A DNA stretch of 64,000 bases, from NCBI GenBank assembly GCA_022701365.1, contig JAKUHH010000126.1:124001-188000 (forward strand), given 5' to 3'. A program made the position numbers and the translations under genes. Source of the DNA: Mycocentrospora acerina (Eukaryota; Ascomycota; Dothideomycetes; Pleosporales). Numbering within the stretch: the stretch's first letter is position 1; each line of letters begins with the position of its first letter. Shown in pieces: positions 40,182 through 49,525 of this stretch. The notes under the pieces are model-generated. The model had not been told where the DNA came from. It worked only from the letters and a program-made list of their open reading frames with translations, and ran no database searches.

Positions 40182-40596
40182 GCGAGATGGGGACAGACAG
40201 AGAGAGACATAGAAAGTAAATGGAATGTGTCAAGTGTAAAGACTGATGGGATCAATTTTGGCGTTGGTTGGGAGAAGATGAATGGGGAGCATAAATGTAT
40301 ACCATGTCGCTTCTCTTCTATCTCTTCCATCTCTTCTTTTTTTTATAAACCCCCAAAAAAGATTCACATGATCGATTCGGCTCATGTAAGGAGTTTGAGT
40401 TTTTTTTTTTTTAAAAAAATGTCTTGTTCCTACTAGCCCTTTTCCACGCACTTGTTTCGTCTCCGTTTCATCTTCACCTTTCGTTCGCTCTCTTTCGCTC
40501 TCTCACTCTCACTCTTACTCTTACTCTCTCCCTGTCTGTCACACCTGCATACTCTACGTGAAATCCTTGGCAGAGGGGGAGGGGGAGGGAAGGTCC
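40182..40596. other. Convergent intergenic region RVB1 / SDHAF4
   Basis: 415 bp of 3' sequences. A T12-A7 run occurs at about 40401-40419, and a CTCTTACTCTCACT-type tract lies at 40485-40530. No ORF is supported. Confidence 0.6.
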
Positions 40597-41145
40597 CTAG
40601 AAATCCGTAACCCGTCCATTGTAGCTCCAATCGGCCGTGGCGCCCCACCGCAGCGGCTCGTTCTTCGGCCCGCCCACCTCGCCGGTTTTGGGGTTGACGT
40701 CGCCTTCAAACTCTGGGGGGGCGCCGCGCCGCATGTTTGGGTGGAGGTCCTCGCCTTCTTTTATGCGGACGGTGGGGGTGGGTAGGGAGTTTGAGTCGGG
40801 GGATTGGTTGATTTGTGGGCGGGAGGAAAAGGTTGGGGTTGGGGGTGTAGATGATGTGGATGGGGAGGAGTCGGGGGATTGGTTGATTTGCACACGTATG
40901 TTTGGCTTTGTGGATGTGGGTGTGGATGTGGATGTGGATGTGGATGTAGAGGGGGAGGAGTCTTGGCGTGGTGTGCTGAATGCGCCTGTGCTGGCTTTTT
41001 GCAGCTTCTCAAAGAGCTCTTGTTCTTCTTTGGGGAGGCGCGGTGGCGCAGGTCCGCGGTTGAAGGGCGAGGCCAGGTGGTGGGGAGACGTGCTGAGGCG
41101 GCGGATGGACATGTGCCGGCCTAGGGGGGTCATGGTGCGTCGCAT
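40597..41145 (-). CDS. Succinate dehydrogenase assembly factor 4 (SDHAF4/Sdh8, DUF1674)
   Basis: A single exon of 182 residues. The N-terminus (MRRTMTPLGRHMSIRRLSTSP) is basic and lacks acidic residues, as for mitochondrial import. The C-terminal roughly 45 residues carry the DUF1674 signature (FEGDVNPKTGEVGGPKNEPLRWG, then WSYNGRVTDF). The family binds flavinylated SdhA and assists its assembly into complex II. Between them lies a long Ser/Thr/Pro linker with a (ST)n run and a duplicated QINQSPDS segment, produced by DNA repeats. The family is usually nearer 100-130 residues, so the linker looks expanded. The reading frame and conserved end are intact. Confidence 0.88.
   Translation of the reverse strand: MRRTMTPLGRHMSIRRLSTSPHHLASPFNRGPAPPRLPKEEQELFEKLQKASTGAFSTPRQDSSPSTSTSTSTSTPTSTKPNIRVQINQSPDSSPSTSSTPPTPTFSSRPQINQSPDSNSLPTPTVRIKEGEDLHPNMRRGAPPEFEGDVNPKTGEVGGPKNEPLRWGATADWSYNGRVTDF
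40793..40890. repeat. Direct repeat inside SDHAF4
   Basis: An identical 23-bp sequence occurs at 40793-40815 and 40868-40890, offset by 75 bp, and codes QINQSPDS twice. A GTGGAT hexamer run at about 40914-40950 codes the Ser-Thr run. Confidence 0.88.
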
Positions 41146-42716
41146 GTTTTCTGGGGGTGGCGTGCTGTGGATTGTTTGCTTGGTTTGGGTGGTTGTGATG
41201 CGTTCGGGAAATGCGAATTCAGGGCTTTGTGGTTATGTTGCAGGGACTATGTATGTTGAACCACGGGTTTGTTTGTGTCGGAGATAGTCGGGGACCACCG
41301 GTTGTGGCGATGGCAAGGCGTTTGGGCAAAGATCTTGGATGTCACGAATCGCGCTGCGGATCACAGCATTGCGGCGAAAGTGGAGAGCTTCTCCATTGTG
41401 CACGTGATGGATTCAAACATTATGTAATCGGGGTTGATTGGTCGCAAAGAAGTCGGAAGAGAACCGTTTGGAGCGAGCACGTGGGATGTTCAAAGAAGAG
41501 AGTTGGTCGTTTGCATTCAACCTGATTCGTCAACTGGATCCACAAGGAGAGCCGGAGATTTGTTGCCCCTGGAAGAAGCAGTGCTTGCTGGTTCTTTTTG
41601 GCACTGCTGAGCGTAGAGCGAAGACGTTTCGAAACTGGCCACTCACTGTATTTGGTGGACAAAGTGTCGCGAAGAGTCTAATACATGTCATGTTGGGATT
41701 GTTCACCTGTCATGCGCCCCTGCATGTTGGTTGCTCCACGAGAACCGGGTATCTGGAAGGAGCACTTGCGCAAGTCAAGAGTGGTGGAATTTCTCCACCC
41801 CGCACTCTGTGACCTGGGGTCGCCCACTGCACCGTCGGTTCACATGCTGATGAGCTTGCTCCTGCCGTCTATTTCTCTTGGTGTTCGGCACCCAAAGGAT
41901 CCTGTATTGCAGAAACAATAAAAAACACGAGCTTATGCAGCTGTTTCAAGACAGGCCGATCCTGCCATAAAAAGATTTGTTAGATCGACTACAGGGTTCG
42001 TCCCGCACGACTATCAGCACCGACGTTCGGTTTGACCTCATTGGCATATTCGCCGTCCATTCACCGTCCGTCTGCCGCGCCTGAATCCCGGGAGAAGACA
42101 GCCTGCAATGCTGCTACCATCGCGTTTGCAGGAACGCAGCGAATCAACGTCGCCATGTACAAAAGGGGAGTGCGGAAGGGGCCCAGACCACCTTGCGCCA
42201 GAAGAGGCTGAGCTCTAATGCACGATGAATGGTCTGGGTCTGTATGCCCATGCTGATGGAGGGCCTTGCGGCATCACCGTCGCTCGTGTCGACATTGTGG
42301 GACGTTGCTCATAAACAGCGTTACTCCCTCTCGTCACATAGCGCCACCAGCTTGACTTTGCCATTTCAATGTTCTCCACAACTCAAGGTTTGTTTTGGGT
42401 TGCCCGATTAGTCGCTGCGAAATGCTAACTGGGTGCAGTGTCGCTCTTTTGATACCTTTCATCGTCACAAGGATGCAAATGCATACATAATTTCTTTGTG
42501 TATTCTCCGCCTCGGATTTTCATTCTCGGTTCTTGTTACGCCGCCTTTCGTAAAACACAGTCCATTCGTTCAGGAGGTGGACGATCATAATTTGCTTGTT
42601 GCGGTTACATTCCGGTCACTCCAGGACGGTTGATCTCGCTTCTCCACACTTCACCCTTTGCTCTACCCTCTCGGCCCACAGCTTGTCTACGCACCAGACC
42701 ATTGGTCTCTGGAGCA
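41146..42716. other. Intergenic region SDHAF4 / carboxylesterase
   Basis: 1.6 kb between divergent starts. Open frames at 41438-41812 and elsewhere have no protein character. It should contain both promoters. The last 100 bp before 42717 are CT-rich. Confidence 0.55.
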
Positions 42717-44474
42717 ATGTTACGTCTGCTGCTTCTCGCGGCTTTTTGCTTCCACTATGCTGTAGCAGTCAACATCACCGTTGATCTTGGGTATGCGCAG
42801 TACCGTGGTAAGAGTCTTGGGCAGGGTGTTTTGCGCTGGGCAGGCATGCGATACGCACGAAGTGTGTCTCGCGTGAACGGGCTGCGCTTCACTGCAGCAC
42901 AAGACCCCCTCCAACAGCACGGAGTTGTCGATGCGTCAGCGGTAAGTAGAAGATATGGGCCAGACCAAAAAATTGTACTTATCGATGGAATAGTTTGGTC
43001 CTTTGTGCATCGGCTCAGGCAGTGATCTCAAAACCGAATTTGGGGGCAAGTGGTCAGAAGACTGTCTGTTTATTAATGTCTTTGCACCTGAAAATGCTAC
43101 GAATGCGAGCAAACTTCCAGTTTACGTCTTTGTCCAGGGCGGCGGCTTCAACATGAATGGCAATGCTGACTACAATGGTGCGGACTTGATCGATGCCGCA
43201 GATGGCAACATGGTGGTAGTCAACTTCAACTATCGGGTTGGGCCATATGGGTTCTTGGCGGGCCATGAAATCGTTGCAAACAAGACCTTGAGTCTGAATA
43301 ATGGACTGAAAGATCAGAGACAGGCTCTGAAATGGGTGCAAAAATACATTCACGAGTTTGGCGGCGATCCGGGTCACGTCACTCTCGGAGGAGCCAGTGC
43401 TGGCGGAGGCTCTGTTGTTCTGCAACTCACAGCATATGGTGGCCGCAACGACAACTTGTTTCATGCCGTAGCAGCAGAGTCGGCAGCATTCCCGCCTTTG
43501 CGAGACGTTGCAAACAGTCAGTGGCAGTACCATGCCCTCCTGAATCAGACTGGTTGTACGAGCATGGCGTGCCTGGCAGATCTAGACGCTGTCATATTTC
43601 AGACTGCAGTCCGAAACCTTCGCATGCCCTTTCCTGGTGGCAAGAACCCGCCCATCTACTTCTGGAATCCTACACTAGACCACGACTTCATCCGCGACTA
43701 TACCTACAACGAACTCAAGGCCGGTCACTTTGTCAAAGTCCCGACAATCTTTGGCGACGCGACCAACGAGGGCACCGTTTTCACGCCCAAAGACATTACT
43801 TCCCCTGCCCGCGCGAAGCAGTTTATTGTCGACCAATTCCCAAGTGTGAGATGGGATCGGATTAGTAATGTATGGACACAGCCTTCCCAGGCGTTTGCCG
43901 ACCTTCAGTGGAGACAGCTTGCGTCAGACGTGTATGGTCACATCCGCTACAACTGCCCCAATCTCAACATCTCTTCCGCCTATGTGCTTCACTCCAAGGC
44001 TCCCACCTGGCAATACCGCTGGGATGTCGGTGGAGCGACCCACGTCGGAGAACTTCTGCCCATCTGGAACAACGCATCGTCGGCTGCTGGAGTATTTGTT
44101 CAAGCATACTGGGCTTCATTCATTAGGAGTTACGACCCCAACACATATTCAGCCGAGTTTCTCGCATCAAAAGGACAAGAAATAGTTGACCCCGATTGGA
44201 AGACTTTTGGTAATGGATCGAGGATGCGTTTTGACGATGCAAACGACGTGAGGATGGAGGACGTGACTGCGGAAGAATGGACGAGGTGCCAGACCATCTC
44301 CAATATGGGTGTTCAACTGGAACAGTGAGTTTCGTAGCTGAGTTTGGAGAGTTGATGCAGTACTGACATGATGATAGATCCACGACGTCATTCGCTACCA
44401 GATCTTCTATACCATCTCCCTATCTTGCCGTTGGCGTTGCACTGCTAGGTTTCGCGCAGTGGTTTTTGACATGA
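42717..44474 (+). CDS. Secreted type-B carboxylesterase with GPI-like C-terminus
   Basis: Three exons, 42717-42941, 42994-44324 and 44378-44474, give 550 residues. A signal peptide (LRLLLLAAFCFHYAVAV) is followed by the carboxylesterase fold: SEDCLFINVFAP, oxyanion-hole V-Q-G-G-G-F near 123-127, FNYRVGPYGFLAG, and the nucleophile Ser210 in G-A-S-A-G. The acid and His partners are less sure (a candidate His lies in GGATHVGEL). Several N-glycosylation sites are present. The third exon is easily missed because exon 2 runs into a TGA at 44326; splicing there (GTGAGT, ACTGAC branch, ATAG) adds STTSFATRSS and a hydrophobic end (YLAVGVALLGFAQWFLT). That end resembles a GPI attachment signal, so the enzyme may be wall- or membrane-bound. 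The substrate is unknown; many such genes act on esters or toxins. Confidence 0.88.
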
Positions 44475-45001
44475 GTTTGCCGCTCCATTTCGAAACTAGC
44501 TCCCATCGTACTATACAGCCAGTTGATCTCATGCGATTATTTGCCTTGTATTGCCATAGTACAAGATGAGCGTGGTCCAACCTAATGGATTCATTAGACG
44601 GATGGACGCGAACATATGCTGGGTACGGGTGGTTACTCTCAGCCACCCATGCTCCGGGCGAAGCAGTCGCAATGTTCATGGCCGAGACGGACTCGGTCCA
44701 ATCAGTCACATGCGTTCAGTAACCCGTTGAGCAAGCCATGGCGCGCATTGTAGATAAACGACACTGGCTACTTGTATTCAATGTATGCGACACGCGCATA
44801 ACGACCAGTATGGTCTCACAACGGGGGAACACTCTGCACAATGCGTTTACTCTCTCTATATTTTTGCTTTTCTAGTATTACCAGCCACAAAATTTGTTGT
44901 TGTGCGAATATTCAAAGGCGTAAACAACCCACCAAAACACCTTCAATACACTTGTTCTTAATCTGTCACTTCCTTGTTCATATTGTGATACGCAGTTATT
45001 T
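44475..45001. other. Intergenic region before the repeat protein gene
   Basis: 527 bp without a gene; the right half is AT-rich and presumably the promoter of the gene at 45002. Confidence 0.55.
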
Positions 45002-46444
45002 ATGGCGATGGATGCTCAACATCCGTTGGCTTTCCGAGTGTCTTCAACCCATCAACTTGGCTCGCTGACGCGTCCTTCACTGCGCCACTCCAATACAGTC
45101 CGTCACGAACAACGCCGGCCACACACGCTCGTTAGTAGTAGTAATGAACCCCCGACTACCAGACAGAGAGTTCCTTTGCAAAGGAAGACGTCTTTTAAAT
45201 CACCTTCTCCTACTGGGTACACACTCCGAGTACCCTCGGCCAATCACTCTTTTTCCACGCACCAGCTCTACGCACTTGTCCCTAATGGCGATGTACTTCG
45301 AGTTTCATCAGCCAAAAGACATCCCTCTAATGTCGATGTAATTCGAGCATCATCAACCAAAATATCTCCATCTAATGGCGATGTAATCCAAGCACCCCCA
45401 ACCAGGCCACTTCCTCTCCGTAGGCAAACCATGAAGAAATTACAGCCAACAACCAGCCACTCTTTTCTCACGTACAACATGCACGCATCTCCTCTTAATG
45501 GCGATATACTCCGAGTATCATCAACCAAACGACCTCCCCCAAATGGCAACGCACATCGAAAACCCCCAACCAAGCCACCTCCTCCCAACGGCAACACATT
45601 CCGAGAGTCTCCAACCAAACCACCACCACCTCGTCCCCACAGGCAAACCGTGAGCAACCCCCAGATAATGACCAACCACTTTCCTCTCGCGCAAAACCTC
45701 CACTCACCAAAGCCCCCCAACGGTAACATACTCGGAGAATCTCTAACTAAACCATCTCCCTCCAACGGCAAGATACTTCGAGTATCCCCAACGAAACCAC
45801 TTGCTCCGCACAGTCAAATCATGAAGAACCTCCAGCCAACAACCAGTCACTCTTTTGCGACGCACAACATCCATGCATCTCCTCCAGACGGCGACGTACT
45901 CTATGCATTCCCAACCAAACCACCTCCTCTCCACAGGCAAATCGTGAACAACCAACCGCCAACCACCGTCCACCCTGTTCCCATGCACAACCTCCCTTTG
46001 ACAAACCAACCCAACAGCAACAGCAACACACTCTTGGTACCCCCAACTAGGCGACCACCACCACCACCACCACCACCACCATCTCTCCACAACCAGTTCA
46101 CAAAACCCCCACTACCAGCACCCCCACCCCAGCGCTACTACCAACGCGCCCTCAGCGCCACCGACAAAAAAGCACTCATCCACAACGAAAAACTCGCCTC
46201 TCACTCGTCGTCCTTTTCCTCCTCCTCTTGCCCCAAACCATGGACACAGGCCGATTTCCTCCTCTTCCACGAATCCCGCAAGCAGCTTATTCCGCTGGAT
46301 ACGACGAAGCTGGATAAGATTAATGCGGTTGCGCATATTGAGCAGGAGAAGGGGCGGTGTGGTGGGATTGGTGGTAGTAGTGGTGGTGGTAGTGGTGGAA
46401 AGGGGTTTTGGGGGGTGTTTCTTTGTCGTTCGCGGTGGGGGTGA
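45002..46444 (+). CDS. Pro-rich protein built of degenerate 15-residue repeats
   Basis: A single-exon open frame of 480 residues. Residues from about 90 to 360 are built from about ten copies of a 15-residue unit with the theme [PS]NGD[VI]L-R-V-S-S-T-K-[RP]-P-P. Examples are NGDVLRVSSAKRHPS, NVDVIRASSTKISPS, NGDILRVSSTKRPPP and NGKILRVSPTKPLA. Groups of two or three units alternate with a 30-residue spacer (for example QPTTSHSF-THN-HASP), giving a higher-order repeat. A poly-Pro run follows, then a non-repetitive segment (RYYQRALSATDKKALIHNEKLA, PWTQADFLLFHESRKQLIPLD, KLDKINAVAHIEQEKGR) and a Gly-rich tail. No signal peptide, membrane span or known domain is seen. Basic residues outnumber acidic ones. 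I do not recognise it; the ordered C-terminal segment argues for a real protein rather than a translated satellite. Confidence 0.68.
   Translation: MAMDAQHPLAFRVSSTHQLGSLTRPSLRHSNTVRHEQRRPHTLVSSSNEPPTTRQRVPLQRKTSFKSPSPTGYTLRVPSANHSFSTHQLYALVPNGDVLRVSSAKRHPSNVDVIRASSTKISPSNGDVIQAPPTRPLPLRRQTMKKLQPTTSHSFLTYNMHASPLNGDILRVSSTKRPPPNGNAHRKPPTKPPPPNGNTFRESPTKPPPPRPHRQTVSNPQIMTNHFPLAQNLHSPKPPNGNILGESLTKPSPSNGKILRVSPTKPLAPHSQIMKNLQPTTSHSFATHNIHASPPDGDVLYAFPTKPPPLHRQIVNNQPPTTVHPVPMHNLPLTNQPNSNSNTLLVPPTRRPPPPPPPPPSLHNQFTKPPLPAPPPQRYYQRALSATDKKALIHNEKLASHSSSFSSSSCPKPWTQADFLLFHESRKQLIPLDTTKLDKINAVAHIEQEKGRCGGIGGSSGGGSGGKGFWGVFLCRSRWG
45279..46070. repeat. 45-bp coding tandem repeats with spacers
   Basis: The DNA units share AATGGCGATGTACTTCGAG-like cores and have drifted, mostly by substitution; frame is kept throughout. 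The other strand is also open over much of this region because of the repeat, giving shadow ORFs. Confidence 0.8.
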
Positions 46445-46950
46445 TGTTTTGTGTTGGGGTGTGTAGAGGGTGGAGGGGTGTCATTTTGGGGGAGTTTTTT
46501 TGGTTTTTAGTTTTCTAAGGGGGAATGGAGTTTGTGGTGTTTGGTTTGGAGATTACGGCGTTTAAATTAGTGCGAGTCATTACTGTTGGATTTGATGAGG
46601 TAGCAAGCAGGACAAGTCTCTGTTTTTAAAACATGGAAAGAAAAAATCAAGCAAATGAAAAGTATTCTTGAGACCTTTTTTTTTAAAAAAAAAAAAAGGG
46701 GGGGGGGGACCGGCGAGAAATAATAATTTACAACTCGTTTATTCAAACTTCACGAAAGTCTGTGAAGAAGCGGAACAAAAGAATTCAAATTAATATGATA
46801 TAATAACGATTTCTCTCTGCTACCGACTCTTGTGCTTTCTTCTTTTCGTCTTAGGGTATCAGACTGCATCCATCACACACTCTCTCCCTCTCATCATCAC
46901 TCGCACTTCAAAACCATCAATACCTCACTCCCTCACTCACCATGACTCTA
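46445..46950. other. Convergent intergenic region with triple homopolymer
   Basis: 3' regions of the repeat protein gene and APS3. It contains adjacent T9, A13 and G11 runs at 46676-46708, then AT-rich DNA and, from about 46860, a C/A-rich tract. Confidence 0.65.
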
Positions 46951-47638
46951 CTACCTCCCCGCCCAAACACCGCCCTCGCCCCTCCCTAACCCCCCAAACG
47001 ACAACCCCCCTTTCCCCTCATTAACCGGTCTCTTCGCCACCCGCCCCTGACTCTTGACCCCCTCAATCACCCTGTCCAACTGCGTCTCCACGACTACACC
47101 CCCCACAATCATCTCGCCCAGCGCGGCATGCAGCGTCTCAAAGTTGAAGATCAAATCCAACTCGCACACGTTTTCAAACAGGCCGTCTAGAGCTTGGACG
47201 TAGACTTGGATCAGGTCGAGGAGGGCGAGGGGCGACTCGGTGGAGGTGCTGATGACGATGAAGTAGAGGGTTGCGTAGTGGCGGTAGGTTACTAGCGAGG
47301 GGGTGTCGTTGTGGGGGGTGGACGGGGTGGAGGATTTGGATGTGCTGGCTAGGAGTGGGGGGAGGCTGGGAGGAATGTTAGATGAGTGCGGGTGGAGAGG
47401 GAGGGGTGAAGTACGGGAGGAAGTTGCACGCCGAGTTTGGGCGGTTGGCGACGAGGGTGAAGATTTCAGAGATGAGGCGTTGCTGGACGCTTGTTTCCTG
47501 CGGGGGGAAGGGTTAGGGTTAGAGCGTGGGGGTGGGGGTGGGGAGTGAGGAGGGGAGGGAGAGGCAGACGAGTTGGGTGTAGAATTTTGTGAGGCGCGGT
47601 TGGCCTGCATTGTTGAAGACGAGGACGGCGTTAATCAT
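46951..47638 (-). CDS. APS3: AP-3 adaptor complex small (sigma) subunit
   Basis: Three exons, 47638-47570, 47497-47415 and 47365-46951, give 188 residues. The sequence reads MINAVLVFNNAGQPRLTKFY, ETSVQQRLISEIFTLVANRP then, after a second intron (donor GTACTT, branch CTAAC), LPPLLAS. The core is VTYRHYATLYFIVISTSTES, LLDLIQVYVQALDGLFENVCELDLIFNF and MIVGGVVVETQLDRVIEGV. This is the sigma3 longin-fold subunit of AP-3, which packs cargo for direct Golgi-to-vacuole transport. The single open frame through the third exon and both introns hides the true splicing. The first donor (GTCTGC) is weak, but its acceptor and the frame fit the family. The C-terminal tail of about 30 residues is Gly-rich. 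It shares a 286-bp divergent promoter with frataxin. Confidence 0.88.
47510..47522. repeat. Short telomere-like GGGTTAGGGTTAG inside APS3 intron 1
   Basis: Two TTAG steps of the TTAGGG telomere motif sit 13-25 bp from the acceptor of intron 1. On the transcribed strand they read CTAACCCTAAC, giving two overlapping candidate branch points. Confidence 0.8.
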
Positions 47639-47924
47639 GGTGTGTGGTTGTGAAGTGGTTGTATGGTGGGTGTTTCTATGTGGAGAGGTAGGTGTGGTTT
47701 CAGGGGAAATTATTGGTCTTGTTGATGGGCAGGTCAAGAGTCGCGTTGCGTGCATTGCGGGGAGATGGACGAAACAGGGTCCGAGCTGCGTGGATAGCTC
47801 CCTTTCAACGAATAGCTCTCACCTCCGCTGTCCCCCGCAACACGGCACGGAACGATACCACACCACACCACACCCCCCTTTTCGTCTATAACCACCCATC
47901 CAATTCATCGCCCATTCCCACACC
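47639..47924. promoter_or_regulatory. Divergent promoter APS3 / YFH1
   Basis: 286 bp between start codons. The YFH1 side from 47850 to 47920 is C/A-rich (ACCACACCACACC). No specific factor site was recognised. Confidence 0.5.
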
Positions 47925-48606
47925 ATGAAGTCCGTCACTCGATTCAGTAGTGCGGCCCTCCGCCGTGCAGTCGGCACTTCGCTGCGCGCCCACACACCCG
48001 CCAATGGCGTCATCGCTCGAGCTCCCGCTGCATTGAGCGTCCGTGTCAACAGCGCTGCTGCCGTGCGGCCATTCCACGCCTCAATGGGGATGAAGAGCAT
48101 CATGCCCGAGTCGGAGAATCCGCCGCCCAAGGTGAGCGAGGACCATGACCACGCTGCGGTGCCGGGCAGCATTTCCGAGGAGGAGTTCCACGAGCGTGCA
48201 GACGCGTATCTGGAGGAGCTGGTTGCGAGGCTAGAGGAGGCGCAGGAGAAGTCGCCAGACATTGAGGTGGATTACTCGGTAAGTCAGGACGGGAGTGTTG
48301 GATAGTGAAGAGGACGAGATTGACTGATTCACGGCATTGCAGTCTGGTGTGCTCAACGTCGAACTCCCGTCAAAGGGCCACAGCTACGTGCTCAACAAAC
48401 AGCCGCCGAACAAGCAGATCTGGCTCAGCTCGCCCATCTCTGGGCCGAAGCGCTTCGACTGGGCCGTGGTGCAGGAGGGCCAGGACCACAAGGAGGGCGG
48501 AGGAAACGCAGACTGGGTGTATTTGAGGGATGGGAGCTCGCTGACGGAGATTCTGAGGAAGGAGCTGGGCGTGGATCTGAGTGCAGATGATGGTGCACCT
48601 GTTTGA
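47925..48606 (+). CDS. YFH1: Frataxin, mitochondrial iron-sulfur cluster assembly
   Basis: Two exons, 47925-48278 and 48343-48606, give 205 residues. The intron has donor GTAAGT and acceptor GCAG. The N-terminal 55 residues are Ala/Arg-rich with no early acidic residues (mitochondrial presequence). The frataxin fold begins with ISEEEFHERADAYLEELVARLEE and the acidic patch expected for iron binding. It continues with DIEVDYSSGVLNVELP, YVLNKQPPNKQIWLSSPISGPKRFDW and LRDGSSLTEILRKELGV. Frataxin stimulates sulfur transfer on the Nfs1-Isu1 complex. The stop codon is the first base triplet inside a 30-bp minisatellite. Confidence 0.95.
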
Positions 48607-48770
48607 TTGGTGGCAGGCAAGTGTTGTGGTGTTTGAATGGCGGCAGGCAAGTGTTGTGGTGTTTAAATGGTGGCAGGCAAGGATGGATTATCATGTGTTT
48701 GATTAGTGACTGGCAAGTATCATGGAGTTTGATTGGTGACTGGCAAGGATTATCATGTGTTTGTGTTTAT
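48600..48770. repeat. Roughly 30-bp minisatellite starting at the frataxin stop
   Basis: Five to six degenerate copies of a unit with GTTTGATTGGTGGCAGGCAAG. The first copy contains the frataxin stop codon (GTT-TGA), so the array forms the start of the 3' UTR. Confidence 0.85.
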
Positions 48771-48917
48771 GACTGCCACTACTCGTTGAGAGGAAAGAGA
48801 GCAATTGTAGTGTTTGTATTGAAGCGACATGCAAGTCTATTTCAGTAGGTGATTATTCAAGTTATTTTTGAGTCATGCCTTGATGTAATGTTCTTGCAGA
48901 CTATTATACTTTTAGAC

Positions 48918-49095
48918 TTGCAGGTTGCAGTCTTCAGTCTGCAGTCTTCAGTCTGCAGTCTCCAATCTCCAGTCTCCAGTTTCAAGTTTGCAGTCTCCAG
49001 TCTCCAGTTCCAAGTCTGCAGTCTCCAATCTCTAATCTCCAATCTCCAGTCTCCAGTTTCAAATTTGCAGTCTCCAGCCTCCAGTCTCCAGTCCA
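48918..49095. repeat. CAGTCTC(CA) minisatellite
   Basis: About 175 bp of CAGTCTCCAGT, CAGTTTCAAGTTTG and CAATCTC words. On the minus strand it is open and reads repeats of W-R-L-E-T-G-D, a non-genic reading. It lies between the frataxin 3' end and the DPH3 3' end. Confidence 0.9.
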
Positions 49096-49162
49096 TGGTA
49101 TACCCAAATCCACCCAAACGCCAGTAATATGCAACGCCAAAGACGTGATTCGTGAAAAGGGT

Positions 49163-49525
49163 TCAGGCGGCAATGGCAGCACTCCCAGGCGCATCCTGCT
49201 TGTCCTCGGCAGGAAGGTCAGACTATAACGTAGTATGTCAGCACTCGCATCGTAGCAGGCTCGTAGTGGGTGGCGGGGGTAGATAGAAAGAAAGAAAGAA
49301 AGAAAGAAAGAGAGAAAGAAAGTAGCATACGGCGTCAAAGATGATGCGAATCATCAGACTACAGCTGGGGCAGCGCGCAATGTCCTCGCCGTCGCGCATG
49401 TCGAAGATGGAGATTTCGAAGCGGTCGCCGCAGGGGCAGGGGTGGTGGTAGATTTGGAGTGTTTTGTCGTAGAAGCAGTCTTCGATTTCGACCTCGTCGT
49501 AGAGGTTGAGTTCCTCGTCGGCCAT
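49163..49525 (-). CDS. DPH3: Diphthamide biosynthesis protein 3 (CSL zinc finger)
   Basis: Two exons, 49525-49331 and 49222-49163, give 84 residues. Exon 1 carries the complete CSL zinc finger: YDEVEIEDC, Cys30 and Cys32 (PCPCGDRF) with Cys52 and Cys55 (ARCPSCSL), then IRIIFDA. The intron (donor GTATGC, acceptor TATAG) contains a TTTC microsatellite. Exon 2 adds SDLPAEDKQDAPGSAAIAA. Reading through the intron instead would give a Phe/Leu-rich tail from the repeat, which is not family-like. Dph3 is the redox-active iron protein that donates electrons to Dph1-Dph2 in diphthamide formation on eEF2, and also serves Elongator. It is divergent from SEC6. Confidence 0.92.
49285..49322. repeat. GAAA/TTTC microsatellite in the DPH3 intron
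   Basis: About nine GAAA units with one GAGA interruption. They lie within the intron and read as a pyrimidine tract on the coding strand, close to the donor rather than the acceptor. Confidence 0.9.

Noticed and set aside
46951..47610. A single 219-codon frame as an unspliced AP-3 sigma protein
   Set aside because: Its N-terminal third is Ser/Pro nonsense; splicing two introns restores the conserved sigma N-terminus (MINAVLVFNN and ETSVQQRLISEIF).
48857..49117. Minus-strand frame with W-R-L-E-T-G-D repeats as a possible repeat protein
   Set aside because: It is simply the translation of the CAGTCTC minisatellite; no unique sequence on either side.
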